Assembly: GCA_012295275.1 (NCBI GenBank)
Contig: CM022673.1
Coordinates: 22,261,913 to 22,325,912 of the forward strand
Direction: 5' to 3'
Length of the DNA: 64,000 nucleotides
Origin: Chrysomallon squamiferum
Taxonomy: Eukaryota; Mollusca; Gastropoda; Neomphalida; Peltospiridae
The position numbers were made by a program, and so were the translations under genes. Of the stretch, positions 49,235 to 62,936 are shown one piece after another (positions within the stretch are counted from its first letter, which is position 1; the number at the start of each line of letters is the position of its first letter). The notes under the pieces are model-generated. The model was given only the letters and a program-made list of their open reading frames with translations. It was not told where the DNA came from and did no database searches.

Positions 49235-50133
49235 CAGCGGGAAACGAATGAATGTTAAAAGTAATCACAGAGCCAAACGTTATTGCGTGTCAGTACTTCA
49301 GTGAGTGTAGGTTTCTTTTAACATCCAGTTTATAGTTACCAAAATATATGACAGGTTTTTACAGTGTAAGTAAAGACATAGTATTAATCACAGCTGATAA
49401 TGACGATAATATTAAGTTTTAGGAACACTACAGCCATAACAGCTTCACATTCGTTATTATTATTTATATTATTACTGATGATGATGTAATGACGATGATG
49501 ATGATAATAATAATGAAAACGTAGGGTATGAACGAAGTGGTTGGAGTTTTTGAAATGAAAGTGAAATATGTTTTTAACAGATATATTTCATTTCTTGTCT
49601 TTTTAGGTGAACACTTGAGACGTCTCAATTTAACTGGTTTTCTTATTTCAAAAGAAGACATTATTCACTTGTACATATAGATAATGTTTTTGTTTTTTTT
49701 TGTTTTTCTGTTTCGTTTTTTTTAGCAGAGGTAGTATAATAATAACAACAACAATAATAATAATAATAATAATAATAATATCACTATACGTGCGTGAGTA
49801 CGTGTGTATACATGTGTGTGTGTTACAATGCGTTAGTAAAATCATTTAAGGAGAAGAAGAAGAAAAGAACACGAAACAAATAGCTCACATTCTATGAAAT
49901 ATCAAAGTGAACTTGGGCGGTGTGGTTTGTTAACATGATGTTGAAACTTAGATTTATTCGCCAAGTGCTGCTATCAGGAGGAAATGTTGTAACTCATTCA
50001 GCAAACCAACACATAGCTGAACACAGGTCAAACTGAGGTCAAATAAATATGTGAGCTGTGTTTGAAAACTGATGATAATAATAAAGTCAGTGCCATGTTA
50101 ACAGTGTTAATCAAATAAATTTAACACGGTTCC

Positions 50134-50134
<1 letters not shown>

Positions 50135-50186
<52 letters not shown>

Positions 50187-50187
50187 C
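50135..50187 (+). repeat. (AAT)n microsatellite
   Basis: Perfect AAT run of about 53 bp. Confidence 0.97.
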
Positions 50188-50910
50188 ATATATCTGTCTC
50201 TTTTCAGCCTCTATCATGGATTTAATCCAATGCTTTATATTAACATACGACCAAAAGAAAAGAAATAAAATTAATTTCAACCTCCACTAATTTCGTTCAT
50301 GTATTTAATATTAATAAAAAAACAACGAATACACTCATCTGTCAGGGCTCGAGGATGCTGTCCAATATTAAAACCAGTTTCTTTGTTGCTGCACGGCATT
50401 TCCGTGTCCGATACCATTCGACATGTACCGCATCAACCACACGTTATTATTATTATTATTGAAGAAAAACAGAAAGAAAAACAGAAAAAGAATGAAAAGA
50501 ACAAGCGAATAAGGCGCAGGTCAGGAAAGCGAAACACAACATTGAGACGTATTTCCCACTTTTTGTCGATCGATACGCACGTGTATAAAACGTAAACTAA
50601 TTTTATAATTAATTTATTTTATCTTGAAATTATATCCCCCACACCTCTCCTATTTAAATCCTTGATCCGCCACTGATAATAAATGAGAGAAAGAAATATT
50701 TTTGCGGAAACACGGCAACGATGTACGTTGAAGAATTCCTAATAACATCCCAACGAAACTCCCCGCAGGCGAGAAATTAACATTTGACGTTAGCGTTCGT
50801 GACCGTCCATAAATCAACGGCATGCATGAGTGACCGTGTCTAACCCCGGAGGTATTCTTTTGATAGGCCGTAACCTTCAAGAGGCTGGGTGTCGCTATGA
50901 TTGCAAGCAA

Positions 50911-50920
50911 TGATTGACAG
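50911..50920 (+). promoter_or_regulatory. PBX-MEIS/PREP type decamer TGATTGACAG
   Basis: Exact match to the TGATTGACAG composite word of PBX with MEIS/PREP homeodomain partners. It lies in a CG-containing, non-repetitive islet (50690-51000) surrounded by AT-rich DNA. Confidence 0.35.
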
Positions 50921-51177
50921 GAGTCGATTTCATTTCTCATATTGATTCGCTCGTACTGACATTGGTAATCCCGCAACAAAAGTGAATGAAACTGGACTTT
51001 TGTTATTTCTTCAGCGTTAATGCAGATGGGAATTATTAATAGCAGTTATTACTATGGTGACAGCATGTCTCCGGTTTTTCTTTTGTTTTTTTTGTTGTTT
51101 TGGGGGGGTTTTGGGGGTTTTTTTATGCGGTGGTTTGCATATTATTTTATATTTCCTTGTTTGTTATTATTAATATT

Positions 51178-51180
<3 letters not shown>

Positions 51181-51211
<31 letters not shown>
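51181..51211 (+). repeat. (TA)n microsatellite
   Basis: Perfect TA run followed by T-rich sequence. Confidence 0.95.
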
Positions 51212-51215
<4 letters not shown>

Positions 51216-52216
51216 TTATTTTTTATTTTTTTTATGTTTGTTTCAGAAAGATATAAATATTTTCAGCTGTCCTTTATTTTACTCTATTTTATTTATTTGT
51301 TTGTTTATTTTTATTTCTGTTTTTAACTTTCATTTATTTATTTTTTGTATTTTTTCTTTATTAAATGTATGTCATAACGTATATTTGAAATTTGTAATCT
51401 TTGTTTTCTAACATCTGTTATTTTTTCACTACGAAAATTATTATGAAATTAAAAAAATGGATAAAAAAGTAATTAAAATAAAATATACCAAAAGTATTTC
51501 TATTTTTATTTATTCATTAATATTCCTAGTCATCATTATCAAATTATAACAATTATTATTATTATTATTATTTTTACTTTATTAAATTAATTCAGTACTA
51601 ATGAAAATCAGTAGCGTATAGTGAATCAGCAGATTTATTTCATTATTAAACTACTTACTTCTTCTAAATCTTTATTCGTTTTAATTGTGTATAATGTAGT
51701 TAACTTATTAACTGACAATTGCTTATTTTCAGTTTCTGTAAATAGAAAAAGAAAGAAAGAAAGAATGATATATTTTAATAACCTTTAATTTTCATATTTT
51801 TCGATCCCCTAAGTCATTTTTATTTAGTTTTCCAAATGTTACACAACATTAGTTTCCCTTAACTCTTCAGTGAGTTTTATTTTCAGGCTATTAATGATGT
51901 GATTTACAGAGCACGCAGTGGTACAGTTAACGGTGACACGCTTTTCACTAGCGTCTAATGAGCATCTGAAATTAACTGTCAGTGTTAATCTTTGTCTAGA
52001 ACACACATGACAAAGGTCTCAGATTCAATTTCTTTTTTCTCAGCTGTCCAGTTAACACATTGCTATTATTATACACAAAACGTATAAACCATTTTTATCC
52101 AATATGGCATTTATATTTTACAAGACAAGAATATTTCAAGGAATAATGTTTGTTGTTTTTTTCTTCTGCTGTTAATGTGCACTTCCGGATTACTTTGCAT
52201 TTTCAATTCTTGATCG

Positions 52217-52220
<4 letters not shown>

Positions 52221-52303
<83 letters not shown>
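52221..52303 (+). repeat. (TC)n tract
   Basis: Perfect CT run of about 83 bp, followed by TATG/GGAT repeats to 52380. Confidence 0.97.
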
Positions 52304-52307
<4 letters not shown>

Positions 52308-55300
52308 GTATGGCTGGATGGATGGATATATGTAGGTATGTATGTATGTTTGTATATATGTGTGTATGAATGTTTTTAGATGGATGTTTTGCAGATACGT
52401 TTGTATGCATGTCTTGCTCGTGCATGTTTGCAATCATGTTTATATGTAGACTGTAACTAATAAATACAGAAGTGGGTTCTGTAACATAATTATATAATCT
52501 GTGTTAATGATACACATGCTCAGCTATACTTAATATTATTTGCAAGACCTCCAAGTGTTTGATCTCATTGATTACAAATAACTAACGTATCCATCTTGCA
52601 TATAATATACTGTCACTGCACATTGTACAGATAGGTGTGTTGCATCGTCGGAAGTAGGGGCGGACAGGGGTCACTGCCCCATACATCTCTGTAACTGATA
52701 AGATTTGAAAGGAGGTTATTTCCATCACAGCTTGTTTTACCTGCTGTACTGTGGACTGTTGTATTAAAACTTCTGTTTAAAATATTAACTCATTTTTGAC
52801 AACAGATATTTGAACATTTTCATAAATGAAATATTTTAAATTATTATTAAGCTGATAAATAACTTCATAGTTATAAGTGACCAGTAGTGAGTGACGAAAA
52901 TAAAATAAATTAAATGTGATCTTTCATATGTGTATTTAATCTGATATTAGGCAAATTTCAGATCAACTGTTATTCGAATTGATATCTTTGAATCTGAATG
53001 GTTTAATTTTTAATTTTTTTTTTTTTGATTGATGAAGTTAAAGTAGAATCTGTTTATTAAAAATGTTGTTAAGTTTAAGATAAAACACCAAGTCATATTT
53101 GTCAGCAACTGAGCAAGTTCGCTCTCATTAACTTTTGAAATAAACTGTATTCTAAGAAAAACTGTTACCAGTTAATCTAGTTTTCAACACAGCGTACCAA
53201 ACCTATGAAAAATATACAAAAACTATTTACTTTGGTAATTAATAAACGATGAATAGATTCTTTTGCAGAATGCAAAGCACGTCTTACCAGCATTTATTTG
53301 TTAGTGTAGGTATTATTAGAAATTATAGCTGTCTGATATTAAACAGTCAGATATAAAAGCGGATTCGAAAGGGTTCGAAATAAACATTAACAGAAACAAT
53401 AACAGTTCGTAACAAAAACTCTAAAAATTGCGTTATAACCTACAATTTAATAGTTGGTCCCATGAATAGGTGCACGTTTGTGTAAATGCTTGCGTGTAGT
53501 GTGTATTGTCTGTGTGGTATATTTATTTATTTATTTATTATATTTGAATCTGATTATCGTTAGACCTGAAAACAAATCCTATTCCTGTGTTTTTCTTAAT
53601 AGTTTTAGTTTTCTTCTTTTTAGTATTATATGTTTTCTACTGGGGTTTTATTTTGGTTTTTTTTTTGGTTTTTTTTTCTACGCACATCATTAAGGCTTAA
53701 CAAGGTCGGTGCAAGTCAACAAACATTGTCATTTGTTTTGGATTTTCTCGGCACACAAAAAGGTTATGTGGGGAATTTCGACACAAACAAATTTAGGGTT
53801 CAAACGAGTACAGGACAATCTAGAAAATGTGTGGTCCACTAACGGTGAACTAACGAGTAATCAGTTTTGGAAACAGATAATTATGAACCGTTAAGTATGA
53901 AAAGTCACACACACCCAGGGCGTTTTCTTATTTGACATAAACAGTCGGTACGTTTTCCATGATAATTAAAATGTAATTAAATAATTGCAAATTATCTAAA
54001 CGTTACGCAATGCTGTGCGAACAACTAAAGAAATATTTCTATAAACTTCACTCTGTGAAGTGTCTAAGTATCACAAGTTCTTGTATTATTGCCACAAGTA
54101 AGTTACTTGGCATTTTTAGTTCGTTTGCTAAGTTAAAGTTTGACAGTGGAACAAAACACGATGTGAAGTATTCACCGGTTAATTTCTCAGTCAAATAATT
54201 TACAGTTTGCAATCATTTATTTTTACTGCAGGCTGCTTATTCCTGTTAGAAAGTAGATTAACTCTTTCGTTTCCAAATAACCCAGATTAGTGGGTATATA
54301 CATCGTTAAAGTTACAACATACATAAACAGAAGCACACAAAATTAAAATTAGATAACTACTCACCTATATTCATATATAACTGCACAGTGTCGTCCCATT
54401 TGGTACAATTCACAAATAGACTAAACGCCAGTTACACTACTCTACTATCTGTGAAGTTAATCGGTCACCTCTTGAAGATGCAGTGATCTGAACTAATGAA
54501 TCTTCTAAAAGGTTGAAAAATGTTGTTGTTTTTTGTATGGTGTTGTGATTCTGTTAGAAAACTCACTCAAGCTGTGAATATTACCATCTTTTATTCCAGT
54601 TAGCATTTCTTTTTAAATTATTGTTAAGTTTTGATACACAGTCTCTTTTTATACAACATGTTCTTCTTATTATCTCTGCATCATTCAGTATCAGTGCTCT
54701 TCGTTCTTCATTTTGTCAAGTGTCGTTTTATTGGTTTATTCCCGATTCTGGCAGTGAGATTATAACACATCTTAATTGGACACGCCAGTTGTTCCATTTC
54801 TGGCATTTTATTGCTCACCCTTATTAATTGGTGTTCCGTCACCTTAATTGATGCTCTTTTGTTAAACAGTATTTTGTCCACAATTTGAAAGCACATTCAG
54901 TCACACTTTACACACAAAATGTTCCAGAAAGCTCTCCACCGCAAGCTGACAAGTAGGAAGCCGTGTCCCGGGTACACGTGACGTACTCCAAACCAAGCTG
55001 GATGAGTTTGTGCTTGTCTTCTGCTAGTATTTCCTGTCTCCAAATTTTACTGAGATATAACATTAATTTTCTTGCAATCTCTATTCCGGCTCACCTCTGC
55101 TCTTCACTGTTCATTAAGGTTAATCTCGTTAATCGCCCCATCTGTTCTTCACACATCTCGTTATCCCCATGCGTCTAAATTGGCCTTAACTGCTCACGCC
55201 AGTTTTCCCATTTCTGGAAGCGGATTAGAACACCTCACCGCTTACGTAATCTGGAGATTGCCAGTTTTGGGAACATACCGTTTTATTGTGTGAATGCAAA

Positions 55301-56102
55301 GTCTGTGATGCAAAAACAATTATCTTATCTTAAAAAAAACATTTTTAATTGGAAACCTTATTATTTAATTATATAAATAATTGGTTTCAAACTAATCTGG
55401 AGCAGTTCATTATAATGACATGCATATCAGTAAGACTACTGAACCATACCTGTGTTGTTTTAGGAAAAAAATGTAACCAATTACATTTGAAGTGAAAATA
55501 ACACCAATACGATTTATTTGCAAATCTCCATTAATCCACCGTTTAACGCACCCTGAGATAATAATCATCGCATTTCTGGGGATATTTCCAAAAGACAAAT
55601 CACTCCCGAAACACACATTTCTCGAGATACGTTACGTTCGAGTTTCTGTGATGGCATGTTCTCCGCGCTGCTTAACTCAAATGAGTATTTGATAGCTTGA
55701 CAAAGGGATTATTAACAACTCACGTTTCACGTTATTAACGGATTATTGTCAGTATGTGCGGACACGTGTAACGAATTAACTTAAAGAAGTTGGAATAATG
55801 AATGGCACTTGTCTGTTATTATTTTCACGCAATATGTCAGTCTGAATAGGTAAATGAAGTTAAAAATACATAACTCATAGATGTCATTATTTACCGTAAT
55901 ATGGTACGTGAAAGCAAGTCACTCTGAAATGAGTTCTTCCAAGAGACGCTAGAGAGCTGTGCGACACAGAACAGTTCAAATATTTAGCACAAAGAAAGAA
56001 AGAAGAGAAAAAGGCAGAAACGAAAATAACAGAATAAAGTAAAAATTAAAATAAATTACAACTGAATAAATAAAATGGACTACAAATAGAGAGAAAATAT
56101 TT

Positions 56103-56175
56103 AAAAAAAGAAAAACTTAAGATAGATGGGAAGATATTAAATATCTTCCCATCTATCTTAAGTTTTTCTTTTTTT
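56103..56175. repeat. Perfect palindrome: 36-bp arms with a 1-base loop
   Basis: The left arm 56103-56138 (centre AGATAGATGGGAAGATATT) is exactly repeated in reverse complement at 56140-56175, with only one A at 56139 between. It is not a simple microsatellite. See findings. Confidence 0.95.
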
Positions 56176-57733
56176 GGACAAAGGTAATTTTGAAAAGAAA
56201 TAATAAAATATATGACTGAATAAAAATATTAAAGAATATGAAAAACAGCCAGAAAGAAAAGACAGTAAGAATTTAATATTTTCTGCTACATGGAAATATA
56301 TAATTTTTCTTTAACAAATAAATAATACTTCACTAAAAATGTGAAATCTTGTTTCCGGACAATGGTTTTGGAATCAGTGCTACCAGTAACTGGTAAAAGA
56401 ACATGAATATTCATGAACTCATTTCCATTTATTTACTAATCCAGGTAAGCTGTGGTTCGTGCACTGAATAATCATTAGCATACGCGGTGTGAAAATTATT
56501 ACCATCTTTATCTCAAATTGATAGTGTAAATACAGACATACTGAAAGATGTTTGGAGGTTCTAGTATCTCAGTGTGAAAAGCGTGAACAAATTTTTATTT
56601 ATTATTATTTTTTTTATCTATTTATTTTTTTTATTTTTTTTATTTGTATTTTTTAATTTTTTTGTTGTAATTATTACTTATTATTCTTTCATTTCTATCG
56701 TTATTTATTTTCCGTATTTTGTTTGCTTATAACAGTTCAAATAATTTTTAAAAAATACTCTTAATTATTTTAAATTTATCTTTTTTATATCTGAAAAGAT
56801 TCAAGTCCTTGGTCACCGTCAGTTAGACAGAAAAATATATTTTAAAAATCACTATAGATTACATTAAGAAATTAACTGCAATTTAAAAACATATATAAAT
56901 AGACAAGTTATATATAAATAACAGTAAGTCTACATGATATATAAAGCATTTGTGAGAAAATTGTTTATTCGTGTGATAAATACCACACTATCCACTGAAA
57001 GTTCAGTAAATATTGTTGTGGACTTTATTCAGAAATAATTTTAAACTAATATCTCTGAAACATAATACACTAGATATTTTAACTTTATTATTATATTGTT
57101 GTTTGAAATCATGGTAACCAAATTATTGAAATAGAATCTGTCTGTCTCTGCGTGCATATATGTGTATGTGTGTATACATACATACATACATACATTCATA
57201 CATACATACATACATACATATGCACACACACAGACAAACATACTCACAAACCCACACATTTATAGTTTATGCGCGATTAAAGGTTTGAAAATGATGTAAT
57301 GAAAGAACGAATTAATAAAGAGAAAATTATTTCATACAGTTAGCGGTTTCTAGCCGCCGACAGATAAAACTGATTAGCCGAGTAATAAATTTTTACGACA
57401 ATGTCTCATTAATGATATAACAGATTATTAATAAAACAGCACATAGCTAACACACAGTGATCGTTAAACTGAACGTTTAATGTGGAAAGTTATTACCAGG
57501 CGTGCTGTTGTTAAACATCGTAATGAAGTAGGATCAATTAGTATATAATTAAATAACAAAAAACACAGAGAGGTACTTAATATCTATTACAATTTTACAC
57601 AGTTAATTTATTCAGTTATTAAGAACTCTAGGTAATAGGGGAAATACGGTTTCCATCGCTGGTGAAATTTAAAGAATAAAAAGTAATAAATAAAATATTA
57701 ATTTGATGCTGACAACATGCAATATTAATATAG

Positions 57734-57735
<2 letters not shown>

Positions 57736-57826
<91 letters not shown>

Positions 57827-57905
57827 GAGAGACAGACATAGAGAGAGACAGACAGACAGTCAGACAGAGAGACAGACAGACAGACAGAGAGAGAAAGAGA
57901 GAGAT

Positions 57906-57993
<88 letters not shown>
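57736..57993 (+). repeat. (GA)n / (GACA)n tract
   Basis: Perfect GA run, a central GACAGACA and GATA zone at about 57819-57930, then a perfect GA run again; 258 bp in all. Confidence 0.97.
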
Positions 57994-57994
<1 letters not shown>

Positions 57995-58613
57995 AAACAA
58001 AAAATCTTATGAAGACAGATATAAGCATATATAAATATAAAGTCGTGCACACAAATAAAAACTCATTCACACAAACAAAACACTAACGCATACATACACA
58101 ATTATGTCTCGTGTTAAAAAGAAATAACTTTTCTATCATTAAAATAAAAACTTCAATTATTACTCTCCACAAAAACAAAACATTCTATTTTTTAATTTTG
58201 TTTAGCAAAAATAAAAAACAGAGGATAAAAAAAAGAAAACAAAAAGAAATGAAATTAACATTCCAAACCATTTCATGAAAAACCATACAACAATATTTAA
58301 AGAGAAAACAAATGTAACTCATTAACGTAAAAACACCTTGCTGCACTGATGATACAAACTTGTTCTAATTGTTTTCCCATTTAATACAAACTGACGGACG
58401 TAATGTGAGAGAAAAAAACTCCTTGTTCAGTATCAATAATGCAAACATTGTTAACATGTCGTAATTATTTCGTCCACCGTGCGATAAAACAAGCTTCTTC
58501 ACGGGTTTTAGATGGGCCTCGGACGCCGTAATCAATAGAACTAACGACAAATTTACATCTTTCTTCCAAATCGATAATGCTGTTCATTATCTTTCATAAA
58601 AAGAAATAATAAA

Positions 58614-58617
<4 letters not shown>

Positions 58618-58688
<71 letters not shown>
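58618..58688 (+). repeat. (TC)n tract
   Basis: Perfect CT run of about 71 bp, 625 bp from the preceding GA tract and complementary to it. Confidence 0.97.
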
Positions 58689-58689
<1 letters not shown>

Positions 58690-59837
58690 ACATTAGATAT
58701 TCTGCAATATTTAATTGATAAAACATTTATGTGTAATTACCAAACTGAATACAATTTTATTATATTTTATCACATAAGTTTTCTGAAAAGCTAAAACTTA
58801 GAACTCCTTTACAAAATCAAAACAACATGAATTTATTTAGTCTTTGTTTGATTTTAGTATTTTTATTTTGCTGACGAATTTTTTTCCCATCTATTTCCAG
58901 TTTATTAACTATAATCATATTATGTTATTTATTAATCATGACAATCCACTGCTGACCTCACTGACCAGTCACGTGACCATCTGTCTGGCCAATATTTTAA
59001 TTCATTATGTGACCGCAAGAGAAAACAACAGAATAATTCACGTTGATGTAGCGAATTAACGGTGCTGCAAGCCATTTTGTCTCGTCCGTTCAACATGATT
59101 AATATTTGAAAGAAAATTATTGATTTTTCTGAGTATTTCTGTGTTGATTTGCAGCTGACAAGGGCGCGCTTGGGTCACAGACAGTGTACATTTCGCAGTG
59201 AGAGCACGCAAAAACTTACACACAGGAAATTTACAATGGCGGTGTTCTGTACGCAATTTTTATGTTACAGTTAATATACCGGTTTTAATTATCGTGTTTT
59301 TAAAAAAATGTTATTAAATCTGCTACATTGCGTCTTTTTAAATTAAAATTATTTTACTTTTATGTTTTGTTTCATTAAATGTTTTTTTTTTCTTTCTGTT
59401 ATATCATTTTATTTTATTTTTAATTATTTAATTATTATTTTTATTTATTTTATTTAATATTTATTTCACTTTTCAGTATTATTTTATTAAATTTTTTATT
59501 TTTATTTTATTATTTTAAATTGTTATTTTTACACTATTATTATAAATTATATATATATCATCAGTTTAAATAGCAAAAAAAAAAAAAAAACAAAAAGTAA
59601 CAAATTAAATAAATACTTCATTAAACATTTTATAAAACATAAAATGCATACCTTGTTGTATTTATTTATTTGTTTATTTGCTTATTTCTCTTCTTTTTGT
59701 TGTTTGTTTGTTTGTTTGTTTTTATTGATTTAATTACTACGTTAAAAATTATATATCGTTAGCATTATTATTTTTGACAATAACTCTTTAATTTTTGGCT
59801 TCTCCAAAAATACAATTTGAAAACAAGTATTATTGTT

Positions 59838-59838
<1 letters not shown>

Positions 59839-59898
<60 letters not shown>

Positions 59899-59930
59899 TA
59901 TTTATTTATTTATTTATTTTATTATTAAAA
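59839..59930 (+). repeat. (TTTA)n microsatellite
   Basis: TTTA run with one interruption. Confidence 0.96.
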
Positions 59931-61905
59931 ATTAAATTAAGAATTTCACTGAGAAAATAATTAAACAATGCATGGACGAACAGACAGAAAATAAATGTTA
60001 CACTGGAATCAGGAATATTGAAATTAAATCCATCATCAATTATTCTACTTGTTTTACAAATTTCTTGTCAAACAGACGCCAGGAATCTGCCTCGAATTTG
60101 AAGTTTATGTTTCGTTTAGAAACCAGTTTTAAGTCTAGTTTTCAATTACAGCTGTTGTGTGGCGTCGTGGCGTGTGTCATGGAGTCACGACGTGTACCAC
60201 GATGTCGCCAAATATCACTAAATTATCAAATTCCTGCTAATAAGATCAAATAAAATGTTGTGAATATTTAGATTTTTGTGAATCTTTCACAGCAAGACGC
60301 GAAAGTTGCTCTTATTAATATTGTTGAGATAGCTGACAGAGATAATGATATAAATAATAATGTTATTTAAAATACGATTTATTTATATTAAACCTTTTAA
60401 AATAGTTAAATAAATTTATTTCTGTTATATATTTCTTATGAATTAATTTATTTAATATTATTAAGGCACTGACTAATCGTCTAACACACTAACTCTAAAC
60501 TGGACAAACACATACACCTTTCTTTCAATGAATTTTATGCTTCAACTTTTAGTTGATGTAAACACGCTTGAAATTACTAATTGATAGTCTTTTCTTACAA
60601 CTGTGTAATACAGAGTTAGTATGTTAGTAAATTAAGAACCAAGGCTGTAGTGATTCAGAACACATCTTCGTGATGCAGTCAGTGTGCATATCGGTCTAAC
60701 TTTTTACCAGTGTTTGATTTTCTTGTATTGTTTTTCACGTCAGGTATTCAGCGAAGTCACAACACCATGCTCTCTGTGACAATATTACAATTAATTTTAT
60801 TACTGACGATACCTTAATTTCTTTTGACCATACATGTTTTTCTTTGAATTAACATAGTTTCTTTATGGTTTTAGTAAGTATATAATATTTTAAAAATCAG
60901 CAGATACTTTGTTGGTACAACTGAAATCACTGTGCTCATTGAGCATTGCCTTGTTGGTACAACACAATTCTCTGATTAACTTTATACAGCTTAAACGTGG
61001 ATTAATTAGATTTGATGATAAAAGCAACAAAACCAGTTGTTTTCTGTAGAGAAGATTATTTATGGTTTAAATGTACATCAGAATCAGTCCAACTTCATTT
61101 GTACAGATTCTTGTTTTTGATTCATTTTAAAGTACTCGGCTCTTACACAGCCGTCATTCCTGTTCATCTGTTAGCAACACAGCATTCATTGTCATCCAAA
61201 CATCATTAACATTTCTCATTACCACTGGTCGTTGCTGTAATAAAGAATTATCTTACCGTTCAGTGTAACTGTACAACTGAATCATTTGTATCTGACTGAC
61301 CACATACCATGGAGTGAATTCAATGAACTGAATTAAGTCAAATATACTACAATTTATCTGATTGATTTTGGGTTCTGAGAAGAACAAAAATAATCAATTT
61401 CACAGTTTTACTTTCCGATAACTGGAAACAAATATGATAGAATATTTATTATCTGTGGCTGGACATTTTGAATGTGTACATATAAATATAAATAAATAAA
61501 TAAATATATCAACGAATTTATATTGTATAAATGGCAGGATATTTCCTTCAAAAGAAGGAAACTTTTCGTCAGTAATAAGATATTGTGTATCAGTGAGAAA
61601 AGATGATATATCAATAATATAAAATTATTATTATTATTACTTTTTATTATTATTATTTTTTTTTTTTTGCCTGCTAAGCAAGATAAAGCATGCATCAAAT
61701 TCACAACACCGAATACGTGCACCAAGAATTAAGACCATGGAAATAATAAATTACAGAGATTAAGTCAAATTTAAAAATTGCCATTGGACAGAAGATACAG
61801 TCACGTGTTCCGGATATCAGCTTAAATTATCCGTGACGCATACACCCTTACCAGATTATCTCTTTCGTCTCTTGATTAGATTTGTAGGTCACGATAGCTG
61901 AATAT

Positions 61906-61958
61906 ACACACACACACTCACACACACACAAACACACACACACACACACACACACACA

Positions 61959-61992
<34 letters not shown>

Positions 61993-62002
61993 TTTTTTTT
62001 TT
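61906..62002 (+). repeat. (CA)n, (TTA)n and poly-T cluster
   Basis: CA run with TC and AA interruptions, then ATT run, then T run. Confidence 0.96.
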
Positions 62003-62180
62003 CGAGGTTGGGGTGCTTATTCGTATTAGAATATTCGATAACAAACATTTACTTATTTATTTCAATTTACGTTATGTTAATATTCTTTTATTTTTTTTTT
62101 CATTTTATATTATACTTAGATGCGAAATATAATACCTTTTAAAGTAGTGCGATTTGTGAAAAACCAGTGTCCTTTGTTAC

Positions 62181-62282
<102 letters not shown>

Positions 62283-62884
62283 GTTAATCGATATTCTGTT
62301 GATACTATATAAGAATTCTATCATCATATTCATTTTATCTAATCTACTCGTTTTTTTGTATGTATGTATGTGATATGGCAGTGATATGCATTATTTTTTC
62401 TTTTTTTTTAAGCCTTTGATAATGAACAGTTTATTTATTTACTTCATTCTATTTTATTTTTTTATTATTATTATTTTGATCTTCTTTATTTATTTTTACT
62501 TATATTTTTTATTCACTTATTCATTTGTTTAATTATTCATTTTTCAGGCTATTTCCTAAAACCTGTTTGAAACGAGCATTGTTATCACTTTAACGTTGTA
62601 GCAAATGACTAGACAGACACACACACACACAAACATGTACACACACATGTATATATACGAACATATAAATGATGCATTACCTTTTAGCACTACACAAAAC
62701 TAATAAATTGTAATGTAATACAATATTAGGTATTAGAAAATAAAACTGTTAGCTAATTTAATCATATCTGAAAGCGTATGTTTAATTTAAATTGATTTTC
62801 TTCACTTTTTACTTTTTAAAAACGAAATCAGATTAATAGCTATTGTTATTATTATTATTATTTTTTTTATTATTTTTATTGTTA

Positions 62885-62886
<2 letters not shown>

Positions 62887-62936
<50 letters not shown>
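62887..62936 (+). repeat. (TTA)n microsatellite
   Basis: Perfect TTA run of about 50 bp. Confidence 0.96.

Noticed and set aside
52640-52685. AGGGGCGGACAGGGGTCACTGCCCC as a hAT tip
   Set aside because: Resembles such tips, but no matching end or target duplication could be found nearby.
57628-58070. Ser-Leu repeat frames of about 135 codons on the minus strand
   Set aside because: Shadow of the GA/GACA microsatellite.
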